Of a stretch of 64,000 nt of DNA, positions 20,544 through 28,996 are shown one piece after another. The notes below the pieces were generated by a model that saw only the letters and a program-made list of their open reading frames with translations, was not told the DNA's origin and made no database searches. The position numbers were made by a program, and so were the translations under genes. The number at the start of each line of letters is the position of its first letter. Position 1 is the first letter of the stretch. The stretch comes from Lactarius indigo (lineage: Eukaryota; Basidiomycota; Agaricomycetes; Russulales; Russulaceae): the NCBI GenBank assembly GCA_025766275.1, contig JAFKAC010000005.1, positions 1,488,001 to 1,552,000 of the forward strand. Direction: 5' to 3'.

Positions 20544-21697
20544 TAGGCAGGCAGGGCGAGTGAAGAGGACGGCGTTGGACCGTAGATGTGGGTGAGCTCC
20601 GCACTGCGCATCTCGAAATGGTGAAGCATCCGTGCTTCGAGAAGCTCGACAGTAATGCTGCCATCCACGAGAGCGGGGGTTAAGCCGTCATGGACCGCTG
20701 GATGCGAGGTTTTCACGTTTAGTAAGAGGAACAGCAAACCCAGTCGATGAATGTCGACGTGGCCGATGCTCTCAATGCAGTATATGAGGTCGCGATAAGT
20801 CGTCATGGCTGCCTCAAACTTCGCGGGGTCGTCGTCGAATGTGATGCCCATGAGTTTCTGGATAAGCTGCAGCTGTGTCATTCCGCTGCGTTTCTCATGA
20901 CGCGCGCGCAGCAGGCGGAAAGCTTCGGCCGAGGTCGCACAAGCTGTGATATGGAGGACCTCCGCGGAGTACATGTGGGACTGCATGTATCCGAGGATCA
21001 TGCGATCGTTGCCGTTCCAGCACCGATGGCCAAAAGGTTCAGCAAGTTCATCGGGGCATGGTAGCAGCCCGAGTGGGTACTCGTCAAGTTGCGACATAGC
21101 TAGCGCGCGCAGCAGGCAATGAGACCATTCCAACCAGTTCCCAGCGGAGAGAGAGAGCTTTAGCTCAGATGGCCAAGGGGGTAAGCCGGCCAGGGTTTCG
21201 CGTCTGATAACGGCGGCATGCACGGCCGACGCAGGCGTTACAGAGGCCGTGATACGCTGGGTGCTGGTGGGCGCGTGATGGCTGCGGTGATGGCGGGAGC
21301 TCCTGGTTGCGCGGCGCGGCGGTGGGGAAGGTATGCTTTCCCGGGAAGAAGGGGGTGATTCGGAGTCTCGTTCATGATATCGCTGCACTGGCTGATGTGA
21401 GTGGGGGACACGCAATTGTGGGGGAACATATGTGCGTGGACGCTCATCAGGAGAGTCGCGCGCGGGGGTACGTCGGTGCTCATGGGGGGGCGGATCCCGG
21501 CGTGCTGCGATGAATTGCTGTCGGGGCAGGGGCGATAGTGGCTGTGCCGACGGGGGGGCCGGCGGTGTGAGCGACATCGACGAGGTCGTATGCTGGGAGT
21601 TCTCGTTGTCGGCGTTTGCGTCTTCGATCGGATGCAGTTGTGAAAGATGTGTTAAAGAGCTCGGCGGGACAGACCAGGGGTTTGTTTCAACAGACAT
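20544..21697 (-). CDS. Outer Copia gag, 5' part, truncated by nested insertion
   Basis: Minus-strand frame starting MSVETNPW. The first 150 residues are Pro/Ser/Arg-rich. They are followed by a gag domain with LSAGNWLEWSHC, RMILGYMQSH and a middle stretch typical of Copia gag (LIQKLMGITF). The frame runs to LPAYM at 20544, where the inner element interrupts it; the native continuation is the zinc knuckle at 13554. Rejoined, the outer polyprotein would be roughly 1,590 codons with a single TAG. Confidence 0.88.
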
Positions 21698-21913
21698 AGG
21701 TTTTGGCTGATTCTGACGGGAAAAGAAGAAGCGAGACGATTTTTGACTGAGAGCTGAGAACTGATGAGACTGCGAGATGATTCTGCGAGACGATTCTGAT
21801 TGATTCCGAGCTGATCACGAGAGCAAGTGCGATGGATAAACGACGAGGAATTGGTGAAGAGAGCACCGGTCTGAGGAGTCCAGGATTAACGGCGGGTTGC
21901 AGCTAAAGACCCG

Positions 21914-21927
21914 CAGGGCCCATAACC
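21914..21927 (-). other. Primer binding site of outer Copia
   Basis: On the minus strand GGTTATGGGCCCTG starts directly after the 5' LTR, identical to the inner element's site. It supports placing the LTR end at CTAAAA. Confidence 0.75.
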
Positions 21928-22226
21928 TTTTAGATCCTAAACAGTACCCTCAGAACGCGGAGACAAGCGAACTGATATTATTATCAACGAACCTAAACAG
22001 TACTAAGGTGAGAGTATTAGTGCGCGGTATGGTAATATAGGCGGGACGAAGGCTTACCCCTCAGAACGCGGAGACAAGCGAACTGAGGGGGTGAAAACGT
22101 AAACTACGGTATAATATATCGGCTGTGTTTATGGATTCTTGTACGCAAATAGTATGAAACGATCGGTGTTTGTGGCGCGGTCCGTGGTTCCTCCTGCAAT
22201 GCGACACTGCTCCCCCTGGTACGACA
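21928..22226 (-). repeat. Outer Copia 5' LTR
   Basis: Identical over all 299 bp to 9585-9883. It is followed by the TTCCG duplication at 22227-22231 and then the remainder of hAT exon 6. Confidence 0.95.
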
Positions 22227-22231
22227 TTCCG

Positions 22232-24239
22232 TCACCGCCCACTATGTAGATGCACCAGTGGATCAACCGCACGCGTGGCGCCTCAGGTGTGAACAACTGA
22301 GCTTTGAGGAGATTATAGGTAGGCACACTGGCAAGAACATGGCCGGCATCTTGATTCGTACGTTGGACGACTACGGACTTCGTGGCAAGGTAAGACTTTT
22401 ATTTTTTCTCCTCTAGGCTCTCGTAGCTCACTCCGAACGCACGCAGATCGGCTGGTTTACCAGTGACGGGGCAGCCGTCAATCGGACGACTATTCGCATG
22501 CTCCAGAGCAATCTCGCCGATACAGAAGTAGAATGGAGGGCTGTAGAACGCGATATGTTGTAAGTGTTGGTACATCCATGTACTAACATTTTCTAATCGA
22601 ATTCTCAGGTGCATGGAGCACTTGCTCCACCTCGCGGCAAAACACTTCATTCAAAAGGTTGCGCCAGGATTAGGTTCTGATGCATCTACCAACCCGGACT
22701 TGGAGGTTCCCGATGACGACTTGGACGAAGGTGTTTTCGACTCAGGCGATTCGCTTGGAAAAGCGATTGCCTTGGCCAACCAGGTAAGTCCCTTCAATAT
22801 CGGACTTGTCTTCGCGTTAATGTGCATGCGTCGCACTGCAGATCCATAATTCGCCACAGGCCAGGGCCTACTTCAGAAAGACCTGCAAGCAAGTCAACAT
22901 CCCACCACTGGAGTTCATCATGTGGGTCCGAACTCGCTGGGGATCCCTCTACTGTTTCCTCGACCGGTTTCTCAAACTCCGAGCAGTACGTGTCGTATTT
23001 TCATCATCTCAGTCAGTGGCAGCAATGACATCTATTTCCTTCAGGGGATTGAACAATTCGTTCTGCTTGCGGATGCGAATGACCAAGTCCCGAACTTGTC
23101 TGGGAAGCGGAGCTACGCCGACTTCCAACTGTTTGATAGAGACTGGGAGCGGCTCATAAATATTAAACATTCGATCAGGGTATGTTTTTCTCCGATTCTT
23201 GTCTTCGCTTTGTTACTCATTCCCCACCAGGAGCTGTCAAATGCCCAGCAAACATTCTCAAAAGAGCGCACCCCAACTGTCTGGCGTATCATATCGACTT
23301 TCGAATTTCTCATCAGAAACTGGGAAGCTATGGCTGGCCATGCTCATTTCCACGAACTGAAGGCGGCACTGAACGAAGGACTCAAGAGTCTTCGCAAATG
23401 GCATGCTCGTGTTGAAGGCTCGTGCATAACTTATTTTGTTTGCGTTGGTAAGTTCTCGGGCTCCCGCTCTTTTCTTGATTATTGACTGCACCAGTCCTCG
23501 ATCCCAATCTCAAGGACCTTTATTTCCGGGTCCGGTGGGATTGTGAACGATATGACGCTGCTTTGGAGCAGCTTGGGGAGGTGGTACGTTCGCCTTTAAG
23601 ACTTAATTCTCTTATACTGATTGTGTCTTTGTAGTTCGACAGCTATTATATCGCTCCAGAAGTTACAACACGCACTGAAGACACCGTCACCGTACCACCC
23701 ATGCTGAAGTCACCGGCACATTACGGTGGTCGTTACCTTCTCGAGGCCGTCAAGGCGTTCCAGCAGAAACAGAAGGCAGAACGCAGCCCTCGAGACGAAC
23801 TCAATGAATACTTGAACTCCGGCGTTGAGACCGTGGCGGACGTCATTTCATGGTGGGGGGTGAGTTCGGTTTTTTTATGTCCGGTACTACTTCCTAATGA
23901 ATACGTGTCTAAAAGTCCCAGAGCGATGATAAATATCCTACGCTGAAGAGGATTGCCCGGGACTACCTCCCAATCCAGGGATCGGCTACACCATCGGAGC
24001 GCGCCTTTAGCAGTGCGGGGATAACGGACTGCCGACGAAGAAACGCGTTAACGCCGGAAATCTTTGAGGGATTGCAACTACTCAAGAGTGCATACAGGAA
24101 CGGACATATTTCCGCTGTCACACAGGCAGCACAACACTTTGACGTGCTCGTACAATCGCTAGATGATGATGTTGGGGACACTGAGATCGACCCAATCGAT
24201 ATCGACTCGATCTTAGAATCATTAAAGAGAGATTATTAG
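22232..24239 (+). pseudogene. hAT transposase, C-terminal part (exons 6b-14)
   Basis: Exons 22232-22389, 22447-22559, 22609-22783, 22842-22985, 23045-23179, 23231-23447, 23495-23583, 23635-23859 and 23916-24239. With the N-terminal part they sum to 2,694 bases (897 codons plus stop). Motifs are the second catalytic aspartate in FTSDGAAVNR, the hAT CxxH motif CMEHLLHLAAKHF, the insertion-domain motif WVRTRWGSLY, and the C-terminal dimerisation block with catalytic Glu, GSATPSERAFSSAG. All introns have normal splice sites and no other damage is seen. As it stands the gene cannot make full-length protein because 12.6 kb of retrotransposon interrupts exon 6. Confidence 0.9.
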
Positions 24240-24710
24240 CTATCAAAAATCTACTAGTTTGTAGCCTACTAGCTTGCAGCGTGTGGACCGTTTCAGTTCC
24301 AATCGTTTCCTCAATATATTTCCATGGACATTAGTGCAAAGTCACGCCCTACTCATTCTGTCACCCTCCCCGCGTCTTGTCGTCGCCATCCATCCACCAC
24401 CTTTCGCCACCCATCCACTTCCCCCTCGTCCAACCCTCTGCCTCCCACTGGCCATTTCCCAATTTCTGGCGGACAAGCTATCAATATGCGATTGAGTACG
24501 TGCATGAGTGGACAGTTCGTTGCAAGCTTCTATTTACTGCCGTTATTGAACAGCAGGCGAGTCACCCCGCTCATCCGCAATATGATTGTCGCAAATATGC
24601 AGCGCCGCCCCATCAGACCCCACGCGTATCTCAACCGTATCCCCATCACTACGAAAGCGACGGCGTCAACAGAAACACACAGCCACAAATACATAAGCGT
24701 AGGCCTTAGC
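24240..24710. other. hAT right region, no supported gene
   Basis: Plus-strand frames here (for example 24324-24734) have no recognisable domain and probably arise by chance in the 3' region of the transposase gene. Confidence 0.4.
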
Positions 24711-25220
24711 TCACCGTATCGTGCCAACGAGTAATTTCTGCTCGAGCGGGAACAGCACCTCCGTGTGCACGACACGCGCGATCGCACGCGCGCCGTAAAT
24801 GTCCGAGAAGCCCTTCTGAGCGAGCCATCCGCGCGCCGCGTCGTCCACGTCGAGCTTGATGCGCCGCTGCATAAGGCGCGCCGCGTTGTCCACGTCGAGC
24901 TTGATGCGCCGCTGCATAAGGCGCGCCGCGACGTCCTCGAGACGGAGGTCGACGACACGCAGGATTGACTCGCACGTGAGCCGGTTGAATACGAGCATTG
25001 AATCGAGCCGGTTCAGGAGTTCCGGAGGGAACTCCTCCTTGACCTGCTCCAGTACCTCTGTTCGCGCTTCAGACGTGACGGCGCCGGAGCTGTCCGACGC
25101 CGAGGGGTGTGCTAGGATGTCGCTACCTAAATGACGTAGGGTGAACGACGAGGCTAGATAAAATAAAACAAACGCACCAATGTTGCTCGTGAGGCAAATG
25201 ATAGTATTCTGTACAGCAAG
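24711..25220 (-). pseudogene. Captured fragment of mitochondrial Hsp78/ClpB chaperone gene
   Basis: The minus strand encodes the C-terminal part of a ClpB-type AAA+ disaggregase. It begins inside the second ATPase domain (NTIICLTSNIG), continues through VLEQVKEEFPPELLNRLDS and RILRVVDL-like sequence, and ends with GARAIARVVHTEVLFPLEQK and GTIR. A GTGCGT...TTAG intron (about 25130-25179) splits SNIG from SDIL, so the copy came from DNA, not from spliced RNA. It lacks the Walker A/B regions and the first ATPase domain. It stops at GTIR where the host gene probably had another splice donor (GGTGAGC). A 45-bp in-frame tandem duplication (24831-24920) repeats 15 residues. It lies between the hAT transposase and the right terminus, so it is a fragment carried by the transposon. 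Homology to the C-terminal Clp domain is confident; mitochondrial Hsp78 rather than cytosolic Hsp104 is a judgement from residue choice. Confidence 0.85.
24831..24920. repeat. 45-bp tandem duplication inside the chaperone fragment
   Basis: Units 24831-24875 and 24876-24920 differ at one base (TCGTCC against TTGTCC). The repeat unit encodes 15 residues of the Clp C-terminal domain twice. Confidence 0.9.
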
Positions 25221-25439
25221 AGCTGCTGAGCACGTCGATATCGCTTCATGATGTCGAACCCGCCAGCAGCTAGCACCTGCCAGGCTGCCACTCACCCACC
25301 TGAATGGTCGCCGCAGACGCCAGCGGTTTGGGCGAGGCTGTAGTTGGATATTGGAAGGGGCACAGATGCAGTGGATATCGAAAGCATGATGGTAGTGACG
25401 ACGTTTGGTGTGATTATATAAACAGAAACCTCGATTTAG

Positions 25440-25643
25440 CGTTCAGTTCAGCTTCTGAACCGGAACCGGACCGAAATTCCTACTTCAGGTCCAGTTCAGG
25501 TTCACAGCCTCCTGAACCAGAACCGGACTGTTGTGAACCCCGAACTGGGGTCCAGTTCAGGGTTCAGCCAAATCACCTGAACTGGACCAACGGTCCGGTT
25601 TGGGGTTCAGCCAAAAGGGGAAAGAACTGAACTGAACTGGACT
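25440..25643. repeat. Right subterminal repeat zone of the hAT
   Basis: Multiple GTTCAG, CTGAAC and GGACC-type motifs in both orientations, mirroring 4202-4380 inside the left end. Confidence 0.65.
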
Positions 25644-25655
25644 TTGACACCACTA
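25644..25655 (-). repeat. hAT right terminal inverted repeat
   Basis: TTGACACCACTA, the exact reverse complement of the left end, followed by the target duplication GTAATCAT (25656-25663). Confidence 0.95.
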
Positions 25656-25663
25656 GTAATCAT
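25656..25663. repeat. hAT target-site duplication, right copy
   Basis: GTAATCAT, identical to 4182-4189. Confidence 0.95.
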
Positions 25664-25823
25664 ATGCGGGATGCGATCACTAGTGGAAGCGCAACAAACT
25701 GTTAGGTATGGTGCCAGAAGCGGAGGAGGAAGATAATTCGGAGGAAAGGCCCAAAGGTTCGATCTAAACCTTCGTTTCTGAAACACTTCTATTGATTCAT
25801 TCATGCGCTTTTTTTCCCTCAGG

Positions 25824-25983
25824 GTCTGCGGACACAACACCAGGGGCGCATCAGAGCGCTTATGGGCCTTTAATTTTAGGATCGCCGTGCACCGTTCTTC
25901 AAGGTCTGTGGGCACAACACTAGAGGCGCATCAGAGCGCGGGTGCGTCTAATTTCTGGGGTTATCACACACCGGTCACTCAAC
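25824..25983. repeat. Two copies of an 80-bp tandem repeat
   Basis: Units start GTCTG(C/T)GG at 25824 and 25904 and share GCGCATCAGAGCGC. They are degenerate at their 3' halves. They lie in the spacer between the hAT and the GMC gene; no gene is visible. Confidence 0.75.
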
Positions 25984-26067
25984 TTCGAAGTCGTGGCAGT
26001 TGCGCAGTCACTGGTCACTCGTGATCCCAACATCTACAATATGGGCGGCGAGTGACTCCACTCGCGT

Positions 26068-28607
26068 CTATTCAAGACCCCACTCCTTTCTAAGAATATC
26101 TGCGGCCTGGATAACCCCGTCAGATTCCATGTTTTGTAATCCATTCGGACTCACCTTTTCTGCGATCGCGTAAACTGTAGATTGGATCGCTACGCCAGTC
26201 GTGAGCGGTATCACACTCGCATCAACAACGCGAACGTTGGTGAGGCCGTATATTTTCATCCTTGGATCAACAACACCTGAAAGGTGGTCAGAATATACGA
26301 TAAGAGTGAGCGGGAGCTCCTTACCTCCAAGACCGCGTGGTGCCATCGCGGTCGTACCTACGTAATTCGTTCCGTTAACATACTGTCCGTCTCCCCGTTG
26401 GGAAGAATAAAGCACCTAGTGGATGATTTGTCGTCTGCCATTCCGTGGTCAGATTCGATAAGCATCAAACACAAACGAAACCTACCCGCACAACGGTCTT
26501 CACAAACTTCTCCCACTCGGCATCCTGGAGAGACGCCGGCGGAGTAATCCACTCGTCAATGAGGTCAGCCAGAGGCTTTGTCTGGATCCACTTTCGGAGG
26601 AACTTTGTGCCATAATAGAGAACGTCTAAATCTACGAACAAACCTATGAGTGATGTTGAAGACGACGGCGATCATTCCCTACCCCAACGCAGGTCGGCTA
26701 TCCGGGGATCTATAATAGGTTGGTCGTAAATGTTGGTGCTGTTGATATGCTATATGGAGGCCGATGTTGAAATAAGCGCAACATCCCGAATTACGGACAA
26801 CTGACGACTGAACCCATTCCAAAGGCATGCTATTGCCGGCCGAGTTGGAGGAAATCAGCGTGACATCGGACTTATGGGGAAAGAGAAGCCTCCTACTTGT
26901 TGGATAGCTACGCCAGTCAGATAGTTCTCCCCTGGTTTTGGTGGGCTGAGCACTCCGCCGCTCGGCACGACGACAATTTCCATCCAGCCTTCTTCTCCAT
27001 TGTCTACAACTTCCTTGAGGTGCTGATATTGGACTTTTTGTAGTGGTGTTAGGGTTCTCGCCGCCAAATCTTGATCCAAAGAGGCGCGCATGGCGTTAAA
27101 TTCGGAAGGGGTAGTCATAGACTGTAAGGTGAGCGTGCCGATGTTCCCCACGGAGTAGGTAAAAACGCCAGCCTGGTTTGTTTCACTACAGCAATACGTT
27201 AGGTACACAGAGGGGTACACATCGCAATGACTCACAACAGCACTTGCTGTTCCAAGGTGAACGTCGCGTTAGCAAATGAGTCTTGTCATGGCTGTCAGAC
27301 CCTCAATTAGACGTTGCAAATGAACTCATACCAAGGGTCATGATGCCTGGCTTAAGCTTGAAATCAGAGAGCGTCACAGGGTGATCTTGCAAATTCTCCC
27401 CAACTTCGGGCAAGTCCAGAACGACAGGAACACCCAATCTCTCGAGAAGCGTCCTGTTGCCAACGCCTGATAATTCAAGGATCTGGGGCGTCTTCAATGA
27501 GCCTGCACCACGTCAGGATCATACAGGCCGCGAGTGAGTCAAAACAGGACCCCACCAGCAGCCAAGATTACCTCTTTCGAAACCGCGACGGCATACGTTT
27601 TATCATCGCTCTGAAATTCAACTGCTTTCGCTTTCCTTCCATCGAAGAGTATCCTACTCGCCACGGCATTCGTGACCACGTATAGATTATCACGAGTGTG
27701 AGCTTCAGCGTCAAAATATGCAGAAGCAGAGTAGCTCCTCAATCCGGTACGAGGGTCGACCGTCCGCGCAACTCCTTGTGCGGGCATGGACAAGTCATTT
27801 CCGTCATCTGGGTTCGCATTAGGCGCAATGCCGGCCGCGGCAACGACTGCATGAGCGGCAGGTACATCGAGGTCCGTCAAAAAGTTGTTGTAGGTGATTT
27901 GTACGGGGCCGCCAAGCCCGTGAACACCCTCAAGGGATTGCTTCTGGGCGGAAGTGAGTCCAAAAAGCGCCGGATTTGACGCGGAAGGAGCGGTCCAATT
28001 TTCTGAGCGTGTGAAAAACGGTAATAGCTCTTCGAATGTCCACTCCTCTCCATTTCCGAGAGTAGTACCCCAAATATCATAGTCAGCGCGTGACCCACGT
28101 TGCCAAACCATACTGTTGATAGCAGAAGAGCCTCCGAGGACTTTCCCTCTAAGGGTCAATTGCTATTGGTCATGTTTATTCAAGGAAGGGGATAGAGTTT
28201 ACACACCGGGGATATTGGATCACGAGGCCGTCCAGACCGGATTGTGGGACGCTTTCAAAGCACCAGTCGTATGTTGGATTTCCTATGAGTGTGCCCACGT
28301 TGGCATTCCCGAGGAGGTTTCCGGCAGTTGGCACGTTGATGAGCGAATCATCGGGGAGGTATGGGCCAGCCTCGATGACACCAACGCGGAGTGGAGCGGC
28401 GTACTTTGATGTAGGTGGAGCCGAGAGGCGATTTGCGACGACGAGGCCAGCTGTACCACCACCGAGAATAAGAACATCGAACTCGAGCGAAGCAAACTCT
28501 GCAGCTGAGTAGGTTGGAGATGAGCCGGAGCTCACAGAGATTCCTGAGACCGCAGCAACGACCTGCGCTATGAGGACGGAAAAGGGGACCACTCGAGACG
28601 ATACCAT
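26068..28607 (-). CDS. Secreted GMC-family oxidoreductase, both catalytic histidines replaced
   Basis: Ten exons (28607-28207, 28148-27556, 27502-27332, 27281-27236, 27185-26897, 26829-26806, 26749-26683, 26631-26486, 26415-26325, 26276-26068) sum to 679 codons including the stop. A signal peptide (about residues 1-20, [15 protein letters not shown]) predicts secretion. The FAD Rossmann motif is [15 protein letters not shown] (about 47-61), the second GMC signature is [15 protein letters not shown], and the C-terminal block is VVDASVIPL ... [11 protein letters not shown]. Family members such as aryl-alcohol oxidase, glucose oxidase and related enzymes use two active-site residues, a conserved His in HPVGT and a His (or Asn) about 43 residues later. 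Here these positions read NYVGT (N596) and GVAIQ (A639), so ordinary alcohol oxidation is doubtful. The spacing of 43 matches the family. Some small-exon splice sites are weak (GTCAGT, AAG acceptor) but the frame closes. It is divergent from the P450 gene. Confidence 0.88.
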
Positions 28608-28996
28608 GTTGATTGGAGTTCGCAGCTCGCAGCCATGTACTATAAGAGCATTGATCTAATTCAGTCTTGAGCAGAGGAAAAGTAGGACAAAGCAATAGTC
28701 GCCAGAGATTTAGTCATATTTCGGGTGAGAAGCGAGAGACGCCGAAGTCCGACCGTGATGCCGCGTTATGGTGGTGCCAGTGCACGACATGCATGACGAG
28801 CCAGATTACCGTAACTGAAAGTACTGAACAACCACCGACCCGGCTCAGTTCGAACCACACTTCTTTTATGCCGGCCATCTTGGTTTGCTTTGTCTGTGTT
28901 TCAATTAACCTTGGAGAAGAAGGAGTAAAAAAAGAAAGAAAGAATATATATACTGATGTTTGATATGTTCTCTCCGAGTCTTTACCGTGCCCAGAC
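28608..28996. promoter_or_regulatory. Divergent promoter between GMC oxidoreductase and P450
   Basis: 389 bp separate the two start codons. AATATATATACTG near 28943-28955 is a TATA candidate for the P450. The shared intergenic region makes co-regulation possible. Confidence 0.5.

Larger units (their letters stand above)
9585..22226 (-). mobile_element. Outer Copia (Ty1/copia) LTR retrotransposon, minus strand
   Basis: Identical 299-bp LTRs, a Copia-order polyprotein (gag, protease, integrase, reverse transcriptase, RNase H) on the minus strand, a tRNA-type primer site beside the 5' LTR and a purine tract beside the 3' LTR identify a complete Copia element. Without the nested element it is about 5.65 kb. 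It inserted into exon 6 of the hAT transposase. It has itself been split in gag by a second Copia element at 13555-20538. Confidence 0.95.
4190..25655 (+). mobile_element. hAT DNA transposon, interrupted by nested Copia elements
   Basis: The element begins TAGTGGTGTCAA and ends with the exact reverse complement TTGACACCACTA, flanked by identical 8-bp duplications GTAATCAT. The transposase gene lies between, in plus orientation, in two pieces (8228-9584 and 22232-24239). The total span is 21,466 bp; removing the Copia insertion and one copy of its 5-bp duplication leaves about 8.8 kb, large for a hAT. The extra length is a 4-kb left region with tandem repeats and a 1.4-kb right region with a captured chaperone gene fragment. 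Beyond the 12 perfect bases the inverted repeats stay loosely similar and are rich in GTTCAG/GTTCGG motifs. Confidence 0.95.

Noticed and set aside
24324..24734. 136-residue plus-strand frame after the hAT transposase
   Set aside because: No domain, Ser/Pro/His-rich chance composition, and overlaps the captured chaperone fragment on the other strand.
26700..26880. Pseudogenisation of the GMC gene in its middle exons
   Set aside because: Stops seen in a straight reading are removed by two short introns that give [14 protein letters not shown], matching the family; the whole model closes in frame.
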